Below the pieces are notes generated by a model. It did not search any database, had not been told where the DNA came from, and saw only the letters and a program-made list of their open reading frames with translations. A stretch of DNA of 16,527 bases from Peptococcaceae bacterium UBA5356 (lineage in GTDB: Bacteria > Bacillota > Peptococcia > DRI-13 > DTU073), in NCBI GenBank assembly GCA_002407935.1, contig DHPU01000078.1, forward strand, positions 1-16,527, in the 5' to 3' direction. The position numbers and the translations under genes are program-made. This document shows positions 7,601 to 12,642 of this stretch, in pieces; the first letter of the stretch is position 1, and each line of letters begins with the position of its first letter.

Positions 7601-9610
7601 CACGGTAAAGATGTTGTCTTTACGGCGGCACCGAATACAGGATATAGGGTACAAGCATGGAAATTAAACGGCAGTATCTTAGGAGAAGAAAAAACAACCA
7701 GCTATACTTTAACAAATCTACAAGCAGCAGCAACGGTAACGGTGGCATTTGAGTTAATCCCTAAATATATCGTGACTTATAACGGAAACGGTAGCACGGG
7801 CGGCACTGTACCTATAGACAACAATAAATACGAAGAAGATGTAAGCGTAACTGTATTAGATAACACAGGTGAACTTGTCAAAGAAGGCTATGCCTTTGCC
7901 GGGTGGAATACTGCGGCAGATGGCAGCGGGACATCTTATGCAGCAGGGGCAAACTTTAGCATGGGCACAGCTAATGTTACTCTGTATGCTCAGTGGACGA
8001 TTGATTGTAACTTTACTGCTGATGATGTGTATGGAGAAACCGCAACTTTCACTTGGACGGCGGTTATAGAAGCGACAAGCATTAAGATACAACAATCGAC
8101 AGACGGAGGAACTATTTGGACGCCTGCCACAACTCTAGGAGAATTATTCTCGGATGCTACTACAGCCGTGGTAACGGGGCTAACTAAAAATACAGCATAT
8201 CAATTTAAACTGGTCGTTAACGGGGGAACTACTGCCGAATCTAACTCCATAAGCGTAACAACAAAGGCAGCGGTAATGTATGGGGCTTCTTGGGATAGCA
8301 GTAAAAGCTTAACAACCATGACGAGGTTGGGGGATGCCTTAGGCAAAACAGCCGGGGCGGATTTCAACGGGTTTTCTCCTTGGAGCGGGATGAAGCTTTG
8401 CAACGCGGCTGATAATGGGACAATCAACGCCTATCTGGGGGATGCCGGCTTCAAACGGGACGGCAGTAACGGGCAAGTGATGGTAAAGATTCCGAAATTC
8501 TACTACAAGCATACTTATAATGACACAACGAAGGTGCATGAATTCTGGGTGGCCGACGGGCTCACCGAAGGTTTTAAGCTGCATCCTGCCTTTATCCGGG
8601 CAGGGGTGGAAAAGGACTATATCCTCATGGGAGCGTATAAAGCGAGCTTTGGCAGGAATCAGGCGAATACGGCTGATACATTGGCTTCTATCTCGGGGGT
8701 ACTTCCTGCTGTATCTCAAAATATCGGGCAGTTCAGAACGTTAGCGGAGGGCAGAGGGACAAAATGGACGCAGGCCGATGCCCTGACCAGAAACGCCGTG
8801 GCTCTGCTTTATCTGGTGGAATATGCCGATACCAATAGTCAAAGCACTATAGGACAAGGAATTACGGGATTAAGGTATACTGATGTCGATAAAATTAAGG
8901 GAGTTATAGTTGATGAGGGTACAGGAAATACAGATAATGATAAGATTATCGTTTCTTACAGTGATACAGGTCAATACTATAAGGTAGATCAATTCATAGA
9001 TGTAGGAACAACAAGAGGAGCAAGAAATGTATGGAAAAATAGAAAAATAATAGGTACAACTACAGCAGGAGACGACACAACAATTACTGTTACCGGCGGT
9101 GAATGTCCCGGTACTGTGGCAGCAAATTATATTCTCTATCATGTCGGGCAAAAAACAGGTGGCTGTGATGGGTTAGACGGAGCTTCCGGAAGTGCGGTTT
9201 CAGTCAGCTACCGGGGTCTAGAAGACCTTTGGGGCAATGTGTGGGAGTTTGTGGACGGGATTAACATTAAAGCTGATCATCGCCCATATGTGGCCGACCA
9301 TGGTTTTGCGAGCGATGTCTTTTACGGAACAATATATCAAGATGCCGGATTTGATTTACCCGGCACAAATAATTGGGTAAATAATTTTGCCTGTTCAGCG
9401 GGGGCGGATTGGTTGTTGATGCCTTCGGCGGTGGGGGCAAGCAGCGCTTATATCCCTGATTATTATTATCAGGCTACAGGCAATAGGGTTGCCCTGGTGG
9501 GTGGTAACTGTTATGATGGAACTAATGCCGGCCTGTTCGACTGGAATGTTTCTAATGATTCTTCTACTGCGTACCTGGCTGTGGGCGCCCGCCTCCTTCT
9601 AATCCCTTAG
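4643..9610 (+). CDS. SLH-anchored multidomain surface protein with C-terminal C-type-lectin-like domain; DGR target
   Basis: A 1655-residue secreted protein. It has a signal peptide (about 1-31, ending AVQAEA) and three SLH domains (about 80-130, 141-190, 199-250; each with GGYPDGT or GYPDGT and ITR.E) that anchor to secondary cell-wall polymer. A Thr/Asn-rich beta-repeat region runs about 255-510. A Lys-rich joint follows, then a cadherin-like beta-sandwich (513-598), a DUF5018-like module (599-695), another beta module (697-796), a Big_2 Ig-like domain (797-880), a carboxypeptidase-regulatory-like domain (881-955), two bacterial repeats of InlB/Flg_new type (957-1120) and an Fn3-like domain (1121-1210). 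The C-terminal FGE-sulfatase/C-type-lectin-like fold (about 1212-1655) carries the hallmark 'GLEDLWGNVWEFVDG'. Residues 1615-1653 are encoded by the DGR variable repeat, so this is the diversified binding tip on a long cell-surface stalk. The ligand is unknown. ATG 4643 follows AGGGAG by 12 bases. Confidence 0.93.
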   Translation: MEKKRLQHISLLLFLTYFLNLCVPCLAVQAEAIFAPVSLTEEVTFDLLTEKSSSPDSFTEAEATLASPEESFIGDASFGDIAGHWAENGIKIWTTRELAGGYPDGTFRPDSPITRAEFLTLVNRAFSYTVAGQAIYSDVAETDWFAGEIAKAAAVGYLGGYPDGTVKPQNPITRQEAAALFAKILPPANFGKDKNKDKFTDQAQIPEWSQAAIATAVNGGYMNGYPDGTFQPARPITRAEAISVLDRAVGTLYNHIGTYGSSQGTTLLEGNVTINTTGITLQNTTITGNLYLTEGIGEGDVTLNNVTVQGTTKISGGGSNSIHLLNTTVGNVLVNVPNRNLVRLLAQGSTAVGILEARTLARLEEKGITGSGFTKVVVNTQQAIIAQGGNPQQSSTITVELLGQFGDIEVQSAAAQINLQEGSIQNLTLTSTAQAAQINLAAWTSINTLVAETPAIVQGQGTVEMLEANVDGVVVEAPAKNVILEDGVQATVEGKTITEDYKYTEPKKKKSRDAALSDLAVNGKKVEGFAPDTLDYTVVLPYGTEKAPVVTATARHAKAQVEITQATGLTALNNTATVLVTAESGATREYTVSFTVALDSAKAITGFKFESSQNDLGAEDVIGTIDETAKTITATVPYGTGVTSLTPTITHTGVSISPESGIAQDFTNSVTTPVKYTVTAANGTTAVYDITVYIALNDEVSLSTFKIGGQDVKGLAEVNTEEGAILAISNFTGFKGIIVEATDPNASVTVTLKRGETVTTVTDLANQAIEPYDVIIVTVVAENRETEGKYKVTVEPVSVTGVSLDKSETTLQVGASETLTATVKPAEATNKKVTWSSSDEAIATVVDGVVTAVGAGTATITVTTEDGAKTADCAVSVKAPVTFTVTDVSEAPIAGATVTLGTENKTTDAEGKAVFSALSGNHAYTVTAIGYDEATGTITVEGAAVAADETVALNKSTYPVIFSAEGSGTLTATVDTETINSGDSIEHGKDVVFTAAPNTGYRVQAWKLNGSILGEEKTTSYTLTNLQAAATVTVAFELIPKYIVTYNGNGSTGGTVPIDNNKYEEDVSVTVLDNTGELVKEGYAFAGWNTAADGSGTSYAAGANFSMGTANVTLYAQWTIDCNFTADDVYGETATFTWTAVIEATSIKIQQSTDGGTIWTPATTLGELFSDATTAVVTGLTKNTAYQFKLVVNGGTTAESNSISVTTKAAVMYGASWDSSKSLTTMTRLGDALGKTAGADFNGFSPWSGMKLCNAADNGTINAYLGDAGFKRDGSNGQVMVKIPKFYYKHTYNDTTKVHEFWVADGLTEGFKLHPAFIRAGVEKDYILMGAYKASFGRNQANTADTLASISGVLPAVSQNIGQFRTLAEGRGTKWTQADALTRNAVALLYLVEYADTNSQSTIGQGITGLRYTDVDKIKGVIVDEGTGNTDNDKIIVSYSDTGQYYKVDQFIDVGTTRGARNVWKNRKIIGTTTAGDDTTITVTGGECPGTVAANYILYHVGQKTGGCDGLDGASGSAVSVSYRGLEDLWGNVWEFVDGINIKADHRPYVADHGFASDVFYGTIYQDAGFDLPGTNNWVNNFACSAGADWLLMPSAVGASSAYIPDYYYQATGNRVALVGGNCYDGTNAGLFDWNVSNDSSTAYLAVGARLLLIP
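9485..9599 (+). repeat. DGR variable repeat (VR)
   Basis: 115 bases at the 3' end of the target gene, colinear with the template repeat at 9841-9955 (offset 356, no gaps). Thirteen mismatches; ten lie at template adenines, converting Asn codons. In template-to-VR order: N1624Y, N1625D, N1633D, N1637S, N1639D, N1642T, N1644Y, N1646A. The three other differences are W1623C (G to T), S1627T (G to C) and a silent C to T in codon 1639. The first 26 bases and the last 20 (GC-rich, VGARLL) are identical; the last 20 are the expected initiation-of-mutagenic-homing region. Confidence 0.95.
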
Positions 9611-9620
9611 AGGCGGGGAA

Positions 9621-9639
9621 CGGGGGCGGCCAGCCCCCG
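9621..9639 (+). repeat. Hairpin/cruciform element downstream of the VR
   Basis: CGGGGGC and GCCCCCG form a perfect 7-bp GC stem with a five-base loop. It starts 21 bases after the VR end and just past the stop codon. In studied DGRs (Bordetella phage BPP-1) a similar short GC hairpin just beyond the VR increases retrohoming. No T run follows, so a terminator role is unlikely. Confidence 0.7.
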
Positions 9640-9707
9640 CTATGTCGCACTATCGAATAGGGCAAACAGAAGGATTTCAGGCAGACGTGAGGGTGAAACA
9701 AAAGGGG

Positions 9708-9730
9708 GTTTGGGGGAAATGCCCCCAAAC
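9708..9730 (+). repeat. Inverted repeat between VR and TR (9-bp stem)
   Basis: GTTTGGGGG pairs perfectly with CCCCCAAAC around AAATG. It is followed by ATAATGATTTT and an A6-G-T6 palindrome. It could end the target-gene transcript or form the 5' structured part of the template RNA. The run of Ts is not immediate, so a terminator call is weak. Confidence 0.5.
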
Positions 9731-9795
9731 ATAATGATTTTAAAAAAGTTTTTTCATCATGTGTATATACATAAAAGACAAAATAGGTTGAGATT

Positions 9796-9824
9796 GCTTG
9801 TAATTCGAAATTCGAATTGTAAGC
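9796..9824 (+). repeat. 14-bp inverted repeat just upstream of the TR
   Basis: Bases 9796-9809 pair with 9811-9824 about a single central A. Twelve pairs are Watson-Crick and two are G-T, so the arms pair better as RNA than as duplex DNA palindrome. The core is AATTCGAA/TTCGAATT. It ends 16 bases before the TR, so it would be a hairpin in the template RNA leader, or a regulator site. Confidence 0.55.
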
Positions 9825-9840
9825 AGGGGATACGAGGTGA

Positions 9841-9955
9841 AGGGTTGCCCTGGTGGGTGGTAACTGGAATAATGGAAGTAATGCCGGCCTGTTCAACTGG
9901 AATGTTAATAATAACTCTTCTAATGCGAACCTGAATGTGGGCGCCCGCCTCCTTC
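9841..9955 (+). repeat. DGR template repeat (TR)
   Basis: A non-coding, adenine-rich donor copy of the VR. About 27 of 115 bases are A, mostly as AAC/AAT codons in the VR reading frame (translating as NWNNGSN, FNWNVNNNS and so on), the codon choice that lets A-mutagenesis reach many residues without making stop codons. The GC-rich 3' end (GGGCGCCCGCCTCCTTC) is shared with the VR; the copies diverge from base 9956 on. Its reading frame hits a TAA at 9964. The RT frame begins within 20 bases. Confidence 0.95.
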
Positions 9956-9972
9956 GTTTAAAGTAAAGTATA

Positions 9973-10827
9973 GTGCACTTCGTATTCCCGACCGCTTGGT
10001 CAAAAATGAGACGCCGACTAAGGCACGGTCTAGTAGGTTCCTTCTCGAAAAACCGTGAAGGCAAACGAAGGGTAAAGGATGGGATAAATGAAAAGACAGG
10101 GATTCACTATGCTTTGCAGGCGGTAAAGAAGTGGCTGCAGGAGGATCGTAAGCATACTAAATATTGTGTCAAGATGGACATTGTGAAGTTTTATCCTTCT
10201 GTAGACAGAGAAGTATTAAAGGAACAGTTCCGAAGAAAAATTAAGGATCAGGATACCTTGTGGTTAATTGATACCATCATTGACAGTCATCAGCAGGGGT
10301 TACCTATTGGCAATTATACCAGTCAGTGGTTCAGCAATTTTTATCTGGAGGGCTTTGATCATTATGTGAAGGAAACGCTCGGTGTAAAACATTATGTACG
10401 GTATATGGACGATTTTTGTTTGTTTGGCAACAACAAGAAAAAACTACATCAGGCGAGGAAAAAGGTAGAGCAATACTTAAACGAGGTTTTGCATGTGCGG
10501 GTAAAGAACAATTGGCAGCTTTTTCGGGTAGATGATCGCGGTGTTGATTTCGTGGGGTACAGAACATTCCGGGATTATTGTTTGCTGCGGAAGAGTACTT
10601 CTTTGCGGATAGCACGCCGAACCCGTAAGATGCGGGCAAGGGGGAAGCCGGTGTTTGCGGATGCCGCAGCCGTGATGAGTTATCGGGGCTGGTTGAAGCA
10701 TTGTGATGCCCATAACTTTATGCGGAAACATCTTTTGACGGTGGGGAAAACTCAAAAACTGAAACAGATTATTAGTGCAGAAAGCAAAAAGAACCTTACG
10801 AGGTTCTTTTCTGATATGCCCTGTTGA
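9973..10827 (+). CDS. DGR-type reverse transcriptase, apparently missing its N-terminal fingers region
   Basis: The protein copies TR RNA into A-mutagenised cDNA that replaces the VR. Palm motifs are intact (numbered from GTG 9973): KMDIVKFYPS with D69, the DGR-specific motif 4 'QGLPIGNYTSQ' (108-118; most other RTs have QG...SP), YMDD (144-147), and 'NNWQLF...GVDFVGYR' plus the 'LLRKS' thumb-side block. Homology to typical DGR RTs becomes recognisable only at 'GIHYAL' (43-48). The usual ~100 preceding residues, including motif 1 (R.I..P...DR..Q) and the RPG of motif 2, are not visible in any frame. GTG 9973 and ATG 10006 both lack a Shine-Dalgarno site. The gene is either 5'-truncated by a deletion next to the TR or highly divergent there; activity is doubtful without help in trans. 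Confidence 0.88.
   Translation: MHFVFPTAWSKMRRRLRHGLVGSFSKNREGKRRVKDGINEKTGIHYALQAVKKWLQEDRKHTKYCVKMDIVKFYPSVDREVLKEQFRRKIKDQDTLWLIDTIIDSHQQGLPIGNYTSQWFSNFYLEGFDHYVKETLGVKHYVRYMDDFCLFGNNKKKLHQARKKVEQYLNEVLHVRVKNNWQLFRVDDRGVDFVGYRTFRDYCLLRKSTSLRIARRTRKMRARGKPVFADAAAVMSYRGWLKHCDAHNFMRKHLLTVGKTQKLKQIISAESKKNLTRFFSDMPC
10787..10810. terminator. Bidirectional intrinsic terminator overlapping the RT 3' end
   Basis: AAAAGAACCT and AGGTTCTTTT form a perfect 10-bp stem around TACG, with U-rich tails in both directions (TTTTCT on plus, TTTTTGCTTT on minus). It lies inside the last codons of the RT ORF, so it encodes the KKNLTRFF tail. It separates the RT from the convergent ATPase gene. Confidence 0.75.
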
Positions 10828-10856
10828 CTGTGTTAGACTTCGCTTTTCGTAAGCGC

Positions 10857-12137
10857 TTAATATTCCGAGCTTAACAGGAAATTAGCAATGTGCATTGTTT
10901 TAATGCCTTGGTAATTCCCACCTGCAAATTCGTCTGTACGCAAAACATACTTAGGGTAATTGTCTGCAATACCGAGCAGTCTGCCGTACTCCCTCTGCTC
11001 TGTTTCTTCTTTCTCAATCTGCTGGACAATCTGAATATATAACTTATTTTCCTGTCGGGTCGCAACAAAATCAATCTCGAAGTTTCCGATTTTGCCGATG
11101 CAGACATCGTATCCCCGCCGCAGTAGTTCCAAATAAACGATGTTTTCTAACATTGCCGCTACGCTGTCCGGTGTATATCCAAGAATGCTGTAACGGAAGG
11201 CCGGATCGCTCAGATAGAATTTTTCCTGAGTTTTTAAAAGCTCTTTGCCTTGAATATCGTAACGGGAGCAGCGATGCAGAATGAATGCGCTTTCGAGTTT
11301 AGTAAGGTAGGTATAGACTGTTTCATTATCAATCGTGCGGTTTTCGCTCTTAAGATATTTTGATATTGAAGTTGCGGAAAAGGTACGCCCGACATTATCA
11401 AAGGCAAATTTCACGATACGCTCCAGTTGGTCAACCTTGCGAATCTGATTGCGCTTAACGATATCTGTGAAAATAGTTGAATTGTAAATATCTCTTACAA
11501 TCGGATATGTCTCATCCGGGGTGTACGGCTGCAAATGAACGGCAGGAAAGCCACCTAAACGGAGATAGCGTGCAAACTCGCTGTGAAGGGTATGCTCCAA
11601 ATTGCCATAGGTATATTTTTTCAACTGTGCATGCGTGTAATTCGATAAATTCTCATATGTTCCGCCGGGGCCATACTCTTTTCGGAAGGTCAGATACTCC
11701 GAAAAAGAGAGCGGAAATATACGGAAAGCAATATATCTCCCTGTCAGATAGGTAGAAATTTCAGAGGACATCATACGGGAATTGGAGCCAGTCACATAAA
11801 TGTCAACATCGAAGTCAGTTATGAATGAATTGATAGCCTTCTCCCATGACTTCACTTCCTGAATCTCATCCAAAAAAAGATAGCTCTTTTCACCGGAAAC
11901 AAGCTTCGCTTTTATTTCCTCATACAACAGCTTTGCGGTCTTGATATCCTCATACTGCATGGAATCAAAATTATAATGCAGGATTCTTTCGTCAGGAACG
12001 CCACGTTTTTTTAATTCTTCCACAATCATTTTCAATATAGTGGATTTACCGCAGCGCCTGACGCCGGATAGAATTTTTACAAATGGAGTATCAACATACG
12101 CCATAATTTTTTCAACATACATCGGTCTTGGAATCAT
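10857..12137 (-). CDS. AAA+ ATPase with DUF4143 C-terminal domain
   Basis: A 426-residue protein of the widespread AAA_14/DUF4143 family. An N-terminal P-loop ATPase has Walker A GVRRCGKST (25-33), Walker B 'YLFLDEIQE', a sensor-like 'VYVTGSN'-type segment (IYVTGSNSRMMS) and 'LTGRYIAFRIFPLSFSEY'. A helical part and the DUF4143 domain follow, ending in a PD-(D/E)XK-like core 'NFEIDFVATRQENKLYIQIVQ'. The family's physiological role is poorly known; such genes are often strain-variable. ATG at 12137 is preferred over an upstream start adding 25 residues: AGAGGAAG lies about 8 bases before it and the promoter sits inside the longer version. The gene is convergent with the RT and shares its terminator; nothing else links it to the DGR. 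Confidence 0.92.
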   Translation of the reverse strand: MIPRPMYVEKIMAYVDTPFVKILSGVRRCGKSTILKMIVEELKKRGVPDERILHYNFDSMQYEDIKTAKLLYEEIKAKLVSGEKSYLFLDEIQEVKSWEKAINSFITDFDVDIYVTGSNSRMMSSEISTYLTGRYIAFRIFPLSFSEYLTFRKEYGPGGTYENLSNYTHAQLKKYTYGNLEHTLHSEFARYLRLGGFPAVHLQPYTPDETYPIVRDIYNSTIFTDIVKRNQIRKVDQLERIVKFAFDNVGRTFSATSISKYLKSENRTIDNETVYTYLTKLESAFILHRCSRYDIQGKELLKTQEKFYLSDPAFRYSILGYTPDSVAAMLENIVYLELLRRGYDVCIGKIGNFEIDFVATRQENKLYIQIVQQIEKEETEQREYGRLLGIADNYPKYVLRTDEFAGGNYQGIKTMHIANFLLSSEY

Positions 12138-12160
12138 TTGAACCACTTCCTCTCGCCGAT

Positions 12161-12188
12161 AGTATACCACAAAACAATCATTTGTAAA
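12161..12188 (-). promoter_or_regulatory. Promoter of the DUF4143 ATPase gene
   Basis: On the minus strand, TTTACA (12188-12183), a 16-base spacer and TATACT (12166-12161), 24 bases before the start codon. Both hexamers match consensus at five of six bases. Confidence 0.65.
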
Positions 12189-12191
12189 ATA

Positions 12192-12245
12192 GTTTTGCGG
12201 ATATAACCACAAAAAACTTTCGACATAATAATGTTTTGCGGATAT
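12192..12245 (-). repeat. Two 13-bp direct repeats upstream of the -35 box
   Basis: GTTTTGCGGATAT occurs at 12192-12204 and 12233-12245, 41 bases apart and just upstream of the ATPase promoter. A related TTTGCGG motif recurs in the inverted repeat at 16184-16196, and ATATAACCACA recurs at about 12201 and 16134. Possible regulator sites, or ends of a small mobile element. Confidence 0.4.
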
Positions 12246-12282
12246 GTTTTGTTTGCGATTTCGACAAGATATAAAACGCTAA

Positions 12283-12534
12283 CACCATGCTAACAAATAT
12301 CCGAAAAACTTTCTTGTGTTAGTATTTTCCTCAAAGCCTATCTTTGCCCGTTTCACAGCCCTCAAACTCGCATTGTGGGATGGTTTATCCCAAGCAGATG
12401 AAGCAAGGCTCTGTGATGATGTCGAGGAAATACCATGGCATTATCACAGATTAACAACAGCTAAATTTTTTCTCATGCTTGTAGTGACAATTAAAAATTA
12501 CAGCGGCTTCAGCAGGTATGTTTCCCATGCCTAA
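12283..12534 (+). CDS. Unrecognised small ORF or gene remnant
   Basis: An open frame of 83 codons ending at TAA 12534, with a possible GTG start at 12316 (72 aa). The translation is protein-like ('FARFTALKLALWDGLSQADEARLCDDVEEIPWHYHRLTTAKFFLMLVVT'), with an amphipathic acidic helix and a hydrophobic stretch. I cannot place it in a family and no ribosome site precedes GTG 12316. It may be the tail of a decayed mobile-element gene. No other gene was seen in 12214-12640. Confidence 0.3.
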   Translation, partial: HHANKYPKNFLVLVFSSKPIFARFTALKLALWDGLSQADEARLCDDVEEIPWHYHRLTTAKFFLMLVVTIKNYSGFSRYVSHA

Positions 12535-12559
12535 AAATAATTTCCCCTATTAAATATCC

Positions 12560-12605
12560 TCAAGAAAAAAAGCAGGATTTTATTTAAACCCCGCTTTTTT
12601 CTTGA
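12560..12605. terminator. Bidirectional terminator between the orphan ORF and the ABC operon
   Basis: TCAAGAAAAAAAGCAGG and CCCCGCTTTTTTCTTGA pair almost perfectly (one bulge, one A/C mismatch) around an AT-rich loop, with A runs on one arm and T runs on the other. It lies 37 bases beyond the permease stop on the minus strand. Confidence 0.75.
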
Positions 12606-12642
12606 AGCATTTTCTTTGGCATTTTTTAAGGATATTCTATTT

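Noticed and set aside
4643..9610. CRISPR array or intragenic repeats, considered because of the repetitive look of the target gene
   Set aside because: Repetition is at the domain level in protein sequence; there are no regularly spaced identical DNA repeats.
9710..9934. 74-codon plus-strand frame covering the TR, considered as an accessory (Avd) gene
   Set aside because: It reads the TR out of frame with the VR, is too short, is interrupted by the two inverted repeats and has no helical Avd-like sequence.
9564..10064. 166-codon antisense frame across VR end, TR and RT start
   Set aside because: It is the complement of the repeats and structured spacer, has no ribosome site, and its translation is Arg/Pro/Phe-rich without any recognisable pattern.
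10857..12137. DUF4143 ATPase as a functional component of the DGR
   Set aside because: It is convergent, has its own promoter and is separated by a bidirectional terminator; the family is common in many unrelated contexts.
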